Below, piece after piece: positions 12,130 to 23,000 of a stretch of 64,000 nt of DNA. The position numbers and the translations under genes are program-made. The notes under the pieces were generated by a model. The model had not been told where the DNA came from and did no database searches. It saw only the letters and a list, made by a program, of their open reading frames with translations. The stretch is from Dermatemys mawii (lineage: Eukaryota; Chordata; Testudines; Dermatemydidae), in assembly GCA_007922305.1 (NCBI GenBank), contig ML677463.1, positions 350,656 to 414,655 on the forward strand, given 5' to 3'. Position 1 is the stretch's first letter. Every line of letters starts with the position of its first letter.

Positions 12130-12612
12130 GTCACAGGGGGTATAATTACAAATAGTGTGCTAGTAATTGTGGGAGACCATCCAAAAAATAGAGCACATAA
12201 CTTATGAGGAGAGGCTAAGACAACTGGATTTATTTAGTCTGCAGAAGAGAAAAGTGTGGGGGCATTTGATAGCAACCTTCAACTACCTGAAGGGGAGTTC
12301 CAGTGAAGATGGAGCTAGACTATTCTCAGTAGTGGCAGATGATAGAACAAGGAGTAATGGTCTCAAGTTGCAGTGGAGGAAGTCTAGGTTCGATATTAGG
12401 AAAAACTATTTCACAGGGAGGGAGTGAAACATTTGATGGGTTACCTAGGAATGTGGTGGAATCTCCATCCTTACATGTTTTTAAGTACCGGCATGACAAA
12501 GCCCTGGCTGGGATGATTTAGTTGGGGATTGGTCCTGCTTTGAGCAGAGGGTTGGACTAGATGACCTCCTGAGATCTCTTCCAACCCTAATGTTCTATGA
12601 TTCTATGATAAA
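12130..12612 (+). mobile_element. CR1 LINE 3' end
   Basis: The segment runs through 'gaggagaggctaagacaact', 'ggttggactagatgacctcc' and 'tcttccaaccctaatgttct', and ends in the ATTCTATG-type tandem that terminates CR1 elements. Reading frames are broken. Confidence 0.85.
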
Positions 12613-12916
12613 GAAATTATAAGTGAGATTAATGCATGCAAGAATTTACAAGCATTTTATAAAGTCTAAACACTAAACACATTGTTATAAGTCCAATATC
12701 CATCTTAACCACACTAACAGGTGAAACAGATTGGTTTCCAGCAATGAATTTGTCAGTGGTCTAAGGTCTTGGCGAGACCTAGCAGCTGGACTGAGTCATA
12801 TTTTCATCTATGCTCTGCATGTTCCCGGGATCCTACTGATTTTTCATCTGCCTAGAGCATGCTTCCTGACCGCATACAGCTGGAGCTCCAGAGAGATGCT
12901 GCTGCTGCTGCCTGGT

Positions 12917-13800
12917 ACTATTCAACATTTTCATTAATGACTTGGTTGGTGGAATGGAGAGTGTCCCTCTAAACTTGCAGACGACACCAAGATGAGAGGG
13001 GTTGCAAATACTTTGGAAGACAGGATTAGAATTCCAATTTACCATGACAAATTGGAGAATTGGTCTGAAGAAAACTAAAGATAAAATTCAGTATATATAT
13101 GTGTAAAGTACCACACTTAGGAAGAACAAATCAAATATACAGCTACAAAATAGGGAATAACTGGCTAGTACTGCTGAAGAGGATCTGAGGGCTGCACTGG
13201 ATCACAAACTGAATATGAGGGAACAATGAGATGCTGTTGCAGAAAGGACTGTTGTATATAAGACACCAGAGATAGTTATCACAACCTGTACAGCATTGGT
13301 AAGGCCTCAGCTGGAATACTATGTCTTATTGTGTTTGTTGTATTGTGGCTAAGATGTGGATAAGTTGTAGAGAGTCCAGAGGAAAGTACAAAAATGACAA
13401 AAGTTTCAGAAAACGGAGCTCTGAGGAAAGGTTAAAAATACTGAGGATGTTCAGTCTTGAGAAAAGAAGACTGAGAAAGGACCTGATAGCCTCATCAGCT
13501 ACATTAAGCGTTGTTTAAAGAAAACTGTGACCACTTTATGTAGGACAAGAATTATCAGCTTAATTTGCGGTAAAGGTGATTTAGGTTAGCTATTAGGAAA
13601 AAACTTTCTAACTACAAGGATAGGTAAGTATTGTGATAGTCTTCCAAATACCTATCTTTGCTTGTTTTTAAGAACTGGTTAGACAAACATCTGTCAAGGA
13701 TGGTGTAGGTGTACTTTGTCCTGACTCAGCATGGGGGGAATGAGTTCTTGAGGTCCTTTCCAGCACTATATTTCTGTGATTCTATTATTCTGTGATTTAG
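12917..13800 (+). mobile_element. CR1 LINE fragment, reverse transcriptase region to 3' end
   Basis: Frames encode LFNIFINDLV-type and later KMWISCRESRGKYKND and RLKILRMFSLEKRRL-type segments typical of the CR1 RT C-terminus. It ends with 'gattctattattctgtgatt'. It is heavily mutated. Confidence 0.8.
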
Positions 13801-14687
13801 CTTTGGCCTAGGGAAGGTGTGTTGTGCAGGATACAAGGAGATGACCATTCTTGTCTTACTTCTTCTGCTGACTGTTGCTATTAATAAAGCTGTGCGTTTC
13901 AGAGCTTTTATTATTCTGCAAGGACTCCCACTCAAGATTAGTAAAAAAAATAAAAAAAAATCATTCCCCCAAGAGGATGGCAGACTGGGATTAAAATGCC
14001 CGGAGGACTGGAATATAAAGCTACAGAAAATATACCTGAGGGATAAGGCTTGCATCATACTACACAGATTTCCAAGAGAGACTCTGCAACTGTCCTAAAA
14101 TGACAGTCAATCATCACTAGCAACTCCAGATTAAGAAGAGTAGACAAAGCATTCAGCAAAGGGACACACTGACAGCAAGATGGCATACTGTATCCCTGGA
14201 AAAGTGACATGAGTTGTAACTGCAAGATTGGATAGGATTCTGAATTCATCTGGCAAATTTCCACTGGTGATGGGACACATTGGAAGCAACTGTGACAAAT
14301 TGACAATATCCTGCAACAACATGTATGAATTTTACTGAAATAAGTTAAACCTTATTGAATTTGTTTTACTACCTTGGGTGTTCATAATATTAAAAGTGTA
14401 GTTGAACTATATATTATTGTGGATTTGTCTGTATGTACCTTTTCTTGTAGACTGACCAATACAACCTCCAAAATATATTAGGAACTTCAAAAGGCTTTTG
14501 GGAACACAACCTGTGAAGTCAATTTTCTAAGAAATACCAGGGGTAAGTGGAATGCAAAGGACCTATTGTAGATCCACCCCTTTGATGCTATATTTTTGAG
14601 AGGAAAACACATTTTCCAGTATTTGCCTGCTCCTTGAAACTCCAGAGTAAAGACATGACTTTTTAAGTATGATCACTGTACTTAACA
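13800..14687. other. no gene seen
   Basis: Open frames on both strands are short and unlike any other unit here. I see no repeat I can name. Confidence 0.35.
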
Positions 14688-14925
14688 TAGAATAATAGAA
14701 ACATAGAATATTAGGGTTGGAAGAGGTTTTATGGGGTCATCTAGTCCAATCGCCTGCTTAAAGCAGGACCAACCCCAACTAAATCATCCCAGCCACGGCT
14801 TTGTCAAGCCAGGCATTAAAAACCCCTAAATGTGGAGATTCCACCACCTCCCTAGATAACTCATTCCAGTGCTTCACTACCCTCCTCATGAAATATTTTT
14901 TCCTAATATCCAACCAGATACAAGA
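14688..14925 (-). mobile_element. CR1 LINE 3' end, inverted
   Basis: Read on the minus strand this ends in the CR1 tail: 'tccaaccctaatattctatg' preceded by the 'ggactagatgacc' motif. It is followed on the plus side by a 90-bp fragment related to 52130-52220. Confidence 0.8.
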
Positions 14926-15059
14926 ATGATACATTCATACAAATAGGATGACCATACTCAATAGATTATAAGCTTTGTAATTATACCTTACAAGAGACCT
15001 TTTGCCTATAGCATATTCTAGTTATGTCATATTTGCACTCATAAGCATATTTCTATAAA

Positions 15060-15430
15060 GCATTATAGAATGCAGCATCACAGAGGAGTCGTTATAGAGG
15101 TTTATAAAGCAATGAATGGGACAGGGAAGGCCATTCTTCAGCTCCTAATTATCCTTTGAAACAAACAAAATGGGGGTTCACTGTGAAATTAAAAATGCAA
15201 TACATTTGAAATGGATAACATTAAATATTCCATTGACATGACATAAAATTATCCTGTATAACTCAGAACTCAATGATATTCTTTGGTAATCCACTGCTGA
15301 GACGTAACCTTTCTAGCTCACTGATAATAAAATAAAAATTAGACATTTATGGGCTAATTCTCCTCTCATTTACACTGACCTCAGAGGAATTACACCCGAT
15401 TCACATCTAAGTAAGGCCCTTACTACAATG
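15060..15430 (+). repeat. segmental duplication block, copy 1 of 3
   Basis: This aligns with 42720-43080 and 54840-55210. Shared landmarks are an old CR1-like start ('gatgtgatagag' type), 'ttccattgacatgacataa', 'taacctgtgga' type, and 'catttacactgacctca' type. It lies upstream of the unit B promoter block, as the other copies lie upstream of theirs. Confidence 0.65.
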
Positions 15431-15519
15431 AACTGAATCTTCAGTGAAATTAATTTGAGTTTAAATTTCCATCATCACCCATCACCATTTTTCAGGACAT
15501 CAGTTTACTAACAGGTGGC

Positions 15520-15935
15520 ATGGTACAAGGCAGTGTCAGGGAGAAATTTCTCCAGGGGATAGTAGTTCATAATAAGATATGAAGAGAGTGCTGCAAGACA
15601 CAGTTGTAGGTATTCAACAGTTTTATTTCAGACCCAATGGAGGGATTAATTTACAACAAACACCCCTTGAGTCCAAGACAGAGTAGGTGTAGCCTTTTGC
15701 ACTGTGTGCCTTTTAGTATAAGGCCCTCTAGACAGAGTTTTTATTAGGCAGGGATCCAGGTAGAGAATGCTTCTCTCTAGACAGAGGGGTGTTTCCCATA
15801 CCCCAGACATGTCCCTTTAAAAGGCTTAACTCTCTAAAGAGTCCCAGCTCATACCCTTCTATCCAGGACTGACAGGTCATGCACTTCATTTAGGGCAGAG
15901 CAGGTACTTTTCCTTCCCTACAAGAAGTACAGTAA
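15520..15935 (+). mobile_element. LTR-like insertion
   Basis: This non-coding tract from 'ggcagtgtcagggagaaatt' to 'ttttccttccctacaag' interrupts the duplication block. Its family is not identified. Confidence 0.3.
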
Positions 15936-15997
15936 CTCCTGGAGCTATGATGTTATGTAGATCTATAATCATGATTTTATCTTTTTGCTGTTTATAG

Positions 15998-16040
15998 CTC
16001 AGTACAAGCAGTAGGGATGGTGTATTGAAAAGATTTACTG
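15998..16040 (+). other. possible untranslated exon, extra copy
   Basis: A pyrimidine tract and TTTATAG acceptor precede CTCAGTACAAGCAGTAGG, and a donor-like ACTG|GTGAAG follows. It duplicates the element at 17493-17534. Confidence 0.4.
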
Positions 16041-16639
16041 GTGAAGCAGTCCAGGTGCCCTGTATTTCTCTGTTAATAATTCGGTGATATACTCCTCCTT
16101 GGGGTAAAATGCATTAGCTACAGAGCAGAGATAGGACCAGTCTAAAATTCACCCCATTATGCTCCCCCAGAGTCCTGCATCATATTAAATTCTATGACTG
16201 CAGGGCAAAGTTACTGTTTCACTCCATGTCACTTTTAAGTTATGTCTGCTCCACAAGGTAGGGGTATGATTCCCCTGTTTGCATATACATACTCGCAATG
16301 GCACTCGTCGACCTAGCACAAATGGAATAGCAGTGTAGCTGCAGTAGCAAGGATAGAAGCAGTGTAAGGATGGCTTAGCTGTGCCAAGTACATGGGCATA
16401 TCCTCATACTGGTATTTCAGATGGCTGTGTATTTGGCATGGCTAAGCCATGCCTCTGCTGCCACTCTCCATGCTACCATGGTTATACTCACATCCCATGT
16501 GGAAACAAGGGTTAAAGGTCATAGTGTAGGAGCCATGACCCTGAAACTGCCCATTGATGTGCCTCAAAGGCTGACTCTCTTCTCTGTTCCCATTCTCCTT
16601 GACTCTGGTGTCACATGATCTGGACAGAGAAGACTGAAA

Positions 16640-16825
16640 ATGATGATGGGGTTGGTGTTGGCCCTACTGGTGCTGTGTTTTGCTGGGGCTACTGGCACAC
16701 CTGTTGGTGACACTGAAGCATCTAGTGCTGAGCTTGGTGATCAGACAGTTGGAGAAGTTAGAAATGAGACAATCTTGGACCTTCAGCCTATATCCCAGGG
16801 AGCAACACAGGATGCTTCCCTGTAG
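16640..16825 (+). CDS. short secretory-type ORF, status uncertain
   Basis: A triple ATG opens a 61-codon frame starting MMMGLVLALLVLCFAGATG, which looks like a cleavable signal peptide (hydrophobic core then A-x-G). An acidic segment with one NET sequon follows before the stop. A homologous but shorter start occurs at 56309-56338 in unit E, where a donor follows after ten codons. It could be the first exon of a secreted protein, or a chance frame in a duplicated block. I do not recognise the protein. Confidence 0.3.
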   Translation: MMMGLVLALLVLCFAGATGTPVGDTEASSAELGDQTVGEVRNETILDLQPISQGATQDASL

Positions 16826-17128
16826 CACTTTCCTCATGCTATCCTGTCACTTTAAATGCCCAAAAGTCTGGGGCTTCAAGTACTTCCCTAGTGAAGACTG
16901 TTCCAAGAGACTGAGAGCCTAGGTGCACAAAGTGTAGCACATTGTTTGGTCTAGCTCCTGTGAATATCATAGATACAGTTCCTTACTAACTTCAGCATTT
17001 AAAAAGCTGTAAATTAACTTTGAATATAACACTATGGGCCTAATCACATCACTGTAGCTCAGGATGAAAGCCCCTTTATTCTGAGCACTTTGGACTGAGG
17101 GAAGTCTTCTCAAATTAGCAGCCATTGA

Positions 17129-17147
17129 ACTTCCTGTGCGGTTTCAG
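17129..17147 (+). promoter_or_regulatory. ETS plus RUNX-like composite site heading unit B
   Basis: ACTTCCTGTGCGGTTTCAG joins an ETS core (TTCC) to a RUNX-like TGCGGTTT. The same arrangement recurs at 30204, 43153, 57795 and 60823. It sits just upstream of a presumed 5' untranslated exon. Confidence 0.5.
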
Positions 17148-17323
17148 ACAGAACATCATAAAGTAACTAAAACTTCCACTTTTGGCTTGCATTCTCCATC
17201 TTCTGTCAGGACAGCCAGGGGGACAGATATTTATTTCCTGGATATTCATACACAGAGGACCAGACCAGACACAGAACAGAAAAGTTTATTCCAGCTCTCC
17301 TGCGTCTTCTCAAACAACTACAG
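17148..17323 (+). other. presumed 5' untranslated exon of unit B
   Basis: This block is conserved with 43173-43343 and 57815-57957, which share 'tctgtcaggacagccag'-type sequence, and it ends at donor CTACAG|GTACC. No ATG-initiated lectin frame occurs in it. The transcription start and 5' limit are inferred. Confidence 0.45.
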
Positions 17324-17492
17324 GTACCAAAAAAAAAAAAAAAAGATATCATGGTCAAATGCTTCTGGGTCTATTGTTATTAGAGTAGAACATAAATGTA
17401 GGTAAAATTCACTTGTGTTTGAGTGAAAGTGTTTACCGTGAAAGATATTATATAGATGTGTAACTTTGATTTTATTTTTTCTTTCGTTATAG

Positions 17493-17534
17493 TTCAATAC
17501 AAGCAGCAGGGATGGAGTATTTAAAGACTGACTG
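17493..17534 (+). other. possible second untranslated exon of unit B
   Basis: The run TTTTATTTTTTCTTTCGTTATAG looks like a pyrimidine tract and acceptor. The following TTCAATACAAGCAGCAGG is conserved near 15998, 49994 and 58134. The donor here would be ACTG|GTGAGA. Confidence 0.45.
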
Positions 17535-17639
17535 GTGAGACAGTCCAGGTGACATATAGTTCTCTGTTTATAATTCAGTGAGCTACTCCTCCTTGAAGTA
17601 ATATGCATTAGATATAAAGTTGAGAAAAGTCTGATCTAA

Positions 17640-18170
17640 AATTTTGGATTTGTATGCTATTTCTAGTTATTTTTACCATGAAAACCAAAAACTACAAGTT
17701 CAGCATCAGACACAAAAGCTGGTAGATGAGATATTCATAGTTGAAAGCATGTGATATAGTCCCTCAAGAAAACATACTTGAGAAAAGAGTTCACATTAGC
17801 TTGACTTGGAGTGAAATCATTTGTCCTGAAAACTGTTGAAGGCTATAACCAAAGGGGAAAGATAAAAGGCAATACTATGAACTTGTGAAGGAGGTGATCA
17901 ATGGGGTATCACAAAGGATTTTGATGGGTCTGGGTTTACCTAACATATTTAATCTTAATTTGTAAATAACACAATAATGTAATATTAAATCCCCAGATGT
18001 GGTAAATTTTGGCTCCACTGCAATGTACATATGCTCCTGCCAACTCTTGTAAGCACCTAAACTACTCAGCAATTGTATTTTTGCAATAAATGTTTCCTAA
18101 GCACCTATATTTCTGCCTTTGGGGATGCAAATTGCTGCCTTTCTGTCAGCGTCTGGATATCTATCTCCTG
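17640..18170 (+). repeat. duplicated flank shared with 43640-44330 and 1-560
   Basis: The block carries 'aactacaagttcagcatc', 'ctcaagaaaacata', 'aaataacacaataatg' and 'gtaagcacctaaac', all found in the same order at 43640-44330. It is non-coding. Confidence 0.65.
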
Positions 18171-18194
18171 CCTAAGCTCCAGAGTGATTCACAA

Positions 18195-19242
18195 ATTCTC
18201 AAATTATTTGGAGGAAGGGGTAAATAGTAAGATGGAAAAGTTTGCAGATGATACTAAACTGCTCAAGATAATTAATACTAAAGCAGACTGTGAAGAACTT
18301 CAAAAAGATTTCACAAAACTAAATGACTGGGCAACAAAATGGCAAATGAAATTCTATGTGGATAAATGTAAAGTAATGCACATTGGAAAAAATAACCCCA
18401 ACTATATATACAATATGATGGGGACTAATTTAGCTACAATTAATCAGGAAAAAGATCTTGGAGTCATCATGGAAAGTTCTCTAAAGACATCCACGCAGTG
18501 TTCAGCGGCAATCAAAAAAGCAAACAGGATGTTAGGAATTATTAAAAAAGGGGATAGAGAATAAGACATAGAATATTTTATTGCCCTTATATAAATCCAT
18601 GGTGTGCCTACATCTTCAATACTGTATAGAGATGTGGTGTCCTCATATCAAAAAGGATATATTAGCATTAGAAAAGATTCAGAGAAGGGCAACTAAAATG
18701 ATTAGGGGTTTGGAACAGGTCCCATATGAGGAGAGGTTAAAGAGGTTAGGACTTTTGAGCTTGGAAAAGAGAAGACTAAGGGGAGATATGATAGAGGTAT
18801 ATAAAATTATGAGTGAATAAGGAAAAGTTATTTACTTGTTGCCATAATATAAAAACTAGCGACCACCAAATGAAATTAATGGGTAGCAGTTTTAAAACAA
18901 ATAAAAGGAAATTCTTCTTAACACAGCACACAGTCAACCTGTGGAACTCCTTCTCTTAGGAGGTTGTGAAGGCTGGGACTATAACAGGGTTTAAAAGAGA
19001 ACTGGATAAATTCATGGAGGTTAAGTCCATTAATGGCTATTAGCCAGGATGGGTCAGGAATGGTGTCCCTAGCCTCTGTTTGTCAGAGAGAGGTGATGGA
19101 TGTCAGGAGAGAGATCATTTGATCATTACCTGTTAAGTTCACTCACTCCAGGGCACCTGGCATTGGCCACTGTTGGTAGACAGGGTACTGGGCTGGATGG
19201 ATCTTTGGTCTGACCCAGTATGGCCATTCTTACGTTCTAATG
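18195..19242 (+). mobile_element. CR1 LINE, reverse-transcriptase C-terminal half
   Basis: A near-continuous frame to 18564 encodes KMEKFADDTKLLK, LNDWATKWQMKF and EKDLGVIMESSL, followed by the frame IQRRATKMIRGLEQVPYEER at 18581-18820. FADD is the catalytic box equivalent. Stops after GDRE and at the 18820 break disable it. It lies in the unit B 5' region. Confidence 0.88.
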
Positions 19243-19955
19243 AGGGAGACAGGTATTCATCTTCAGGGTCTGATTGGCTAGGTGTGTTATGATCTGCCTA
19301 ATGCCACACAAAACAGCTGGGGTAGGGGCAGAGGGGAAAGAAGATGACTTCTCATGGATCTTAACCCAGTGGTTAGAGTACCCATAGGTGCTGGAACAAT
19401 AGCCTCTCACTTCCTCTGTTGATGAGTAGCACTTTGGAGAGCAAAATATTAGATTTAGGATCATTATGACTATTTAATATTTGTATTACTGTAGAGCTTG
19501 GAGCAACATACAAGGTATGGGCTCCATTTTGCTAGATACCTTGTGAACACACAGTGAGAGACAGTGCCGATCCTGATGAGTTTACAATCTAAACCACTGT
19601 GAATAATATTAAAGGTGGTCTTGGTTGATTCATTTTAATATCCAGTTTTCTGAGACTCAGAGGTAATCAGAATATATTGTGATTATATAGTTAAATAAAG
19701 GGCAGATAATAGAAAAAGATGATAGGATTCATGTACTGAACTCAGTGTACCATTTAATCCTGACTTTCTGTTCCTTTTACTATTGTGGTACAGTAAATTA
19801 AAACAAATCATTGCAATATCCTGTTATTTTTTACCTGATATTTCTAGATCCATTGATTTTCCATCAAATTCCATCATCCACCATAGGTCACTAAAGAAAA
19901 GTCTACAGTTTCCACACTCACTGTCCTCTGTGAGGGACCAGGAAGTGAGCAGGAA

Positions 19956-20046
19956 ATGAGCGAGCAGGAAGTGACTTACACGGAAGTGAAATGTCACTCT
20001 TCTGAGCAGCAGAGGAGACAAGGACCTAGGAACTCTGAGAACAAAG
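19956..20046 (+). CDS. unit B exon 1: cytoplasmic tail with ITIM
   Basis: The ATG at 19956 opens MSEQEVTYTEVKCHSSEQQ; donor AAAG|GTATTG, 91 nt, phase 1. It is one codon shorter than unit A exon 1 and near-identical upstream into the 5' flank. Confidence 0.82.
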
Positions 20047-23000
20047 GTATTGTATGTTAACAAGCTGGTAACATCTTTTCTGTTTTACTGTCCGTGGTTA
20101 AATCTCTACCCCCATCCTTGGGAACTGACACTAGATTTTTGGAATACTAAAGTTAGAATGTTCATTTGTCATATTGCCCAATGCCATGCTACTAAGACGA
20201 GAACAGCATCTACAACCAATCAGGTTGATGGTCATTGAGATTTGAGAAAGAGGCTCGCAGCTCTGGCAGTAATGAACAGTAGCAATGAGCGCAAGCACCT
20301 GGCAATGGCAGTTATAGAGGGGCTGGTTTTCAGACTGCTCTGGTGCATAGCTTTGGGACCTCGGTGTCGCTCAGATAAACTGTAATTTGATGCCAGATAC
20401 TCAGAAAAGGGGCTCCTTTGCCCGTCTTTGTGTTCCTTGGCTTTAGATTCTTCTGTTTCATCTCCTCCCTGGCGGATCATTGCAGTGATTCTGGGGATCC
20501 TCTACCTGGTGTCACTAGGAGCAGTGGTGGCCTTGATTGCCAAGTGTAAGTAATTGCAGAAAATACACTAGAGGACTGATACACTCCTGCATTAATCCAC
20601 TTTTATGCAATTGTCAATCCACTGGTGTTACACTGATGTAAAACTGATTAAGGCAGAAGAACAGATGCAGTGGCTTGTACATAACTCCTCTCCTCCAGCC
20701 ATCCACTGATTTAGGGTGCATTTTGATTTGGTCCCATATTTTAGTCTGATGAGCCTAGATGTTAGACTTTACTTTCTCATGTTTACTGTAAAATATGCAC
20801 CTTTTTCTAGACAGGGATTATTGTTCAGAGGAAATTCACAGGTAAGTTCACCATGTTCAAGGAATCAAATTTCAAAACTCTTCTTTAGCAAAAAAAAGTA
20901 ATATTATTAAACACAGAAGCAAGCAACTTCAGTTAAACATTCATTTTACAAGAGCAAAGAGTAATACCATGATTCTGTTTGTGTTTCCTTAAAATGCAAA
21001 GTTGATTTTTCATTTAAAGTGGTGTCATGTATTGATGTAATTTGCAAATGCAAGTTTTCCAGGACCCCCATCCACCAGGAAATTTTAGCCAGCCGGGAAA
21101 CATATATCAGCAGCAACAGACTAAAACTCCCAGTCAAGAATCATACAAGGAAACTGGAGGTAACTATTTTGGTTGGATGAGTTTATTAGAGGGCTTTCCC
21201 TTCACCCTCTTCCTAGGTTCTTGCCACGCAGACAGAAAGCAGAATATCAGAAGTCCAAAATACAGGCAATTCGATGTTTATTGGGGTTAGTTCCAAGCAA
21301 ACTTATCCATAGCTCTACACACCGGCAGTGTCTGTTTCCCAGTATTTCATTCCCAGCTCTGATACCACAGAGCCTTTCTCCATATCCCCCTTCCCAGTTC
21401 TGATGCTGAAGAGCCTTGCCAGTGTCCTTATTCCCCATTCCACTCTCCCATTCCCACCTCCTCCTCCTTAGCAGGTCCAAATATACCTGCAGTGCCACAC
21501 CCCTGTCACACCTCTTACAACTTATGGTCATGTTCCATATGGGAGGGCTGTGAATTGAGGTCTTTGTCCCACCTCTTTTGTATCCCATGGGAGGGAGAAG
21601 GAGTGAGGTTGTGCTCTGGCCAAGGCCAGGCTTTTGTTTGGCTTTTAGGATAACTTAAGCCTTCTCCCCCATCCCCTCTTGCCCCTCCTAACTGGTTGCT
21701 TGACCTTGGCTTGAGAGAGGAGCTAGGCAGCCTTCCAGTGTATGATTATATATTACACTCCCACCATACCCTGTAAGACTTTAACTGCTCTATCACTTAT
21801 CTCTTCCCATTGTATTAACAAACCTATCAGGCTAGGGAGAAGCAACACACAGTGTCTTTTGTTCTTTGTTCACACACATTAATATAAGCTATAAGAGTAT
21901 CAAAAAGTCAACCCCAAAATTCTATCTCAGGCTGACAAATAAACCTGTGCGCTAACACAGCTGTCCACATTGTTCAGCTTCCTGATGACAAAAGGATAAA
22001 TAAATTGCATATAATTATCCCATAATATTGCAGCATGAAGGTTCTCAATAACAGAGCCAAATGAAACCAGCTAAGCATGTTTTGCTGAGTACATATGGCT
22101 GAAATGAGCAGAAATGGAGCTCACCTGTTGCTTACGCACTTATTGCTTCTCCAGTAGCTCAAGCAGGAACCGATGGGATTCCTGTTCATTGAACTCAGCA
22201 GCTCTAGGCTGAAGTAGGAAAGTGGTAAGGGCAGGAGCACTTAGCGGAGTGAGAGGGGAAACAAATTATTACAAAATAAAGACATTTATTTAGGATAACC
22301 ACATCAGCATATAGCCTCCTGAAACACTACAGCATGAGAAGAACTGCAAAACAGAAGTTGCTGTAAATAATAAAAACCCTAGGGTACAACATGAGCTGCC
22401 AATTTCAAACCTTCCTAACATCTCTAATGTTTCACTTACAGGGACCCTGATGGGACATGAAAACCAAATGTGATTTGGCCCAAAATAAATCAGGCAGAAT
22501 TCCCAAACTAAACACCGTAACCATAAGTTTGTAGATAGAAAAGACAGGGAGGCTTTGCCAGCCCTACAGCTGTAGTGATCATTTTCTGTGCTGTGAGAGG
22601 TACAGAATGAGCAGGCAAGCAATAGCTCATGTGAATAATGGGGTGGTTTGGGTGGTGATCAGATCATAACAAATCTACAGCCATATATGGGCAGGTCACC
22701 AGTCAGCAGCTAAACTACATGCTTCCACTGTCTGCAATAGAAATGATACCTTTCAGCTTCCATAGTACAGGCCTTTAACACTTGAGAAAGATTGTGGGGA
22801 TTATATCCTTTTTTAAGGGCTTTATCAACAAGGGAGAAAATCGAACTCTTAAATACATTGCTTTCTATCCAACAGAGAGCACTAGGGCAACCTATACAAA
22901 TCAGTAAATGGCATTAAACAATATCAGATTGCATCACACCCATCAGCCAGATATCTGATGAGGCTATGTGTGTGTTTTCTTTTCAAGGAAGTAAATTCAG

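Noticed and set aside
12815..12850. Decayed membrane exon
   Set aside because: Only a short resemblance ('gggatcctactgat' type) to the membrane exon, shared with 37515; no frame or splice sites remain.
18073..18564. 163-codon frame before unit B as a host gene
   Set aside because: Its residues are CR1 reverse transcriptase (FADDTKL, EKDLGV), so it is a LINE.
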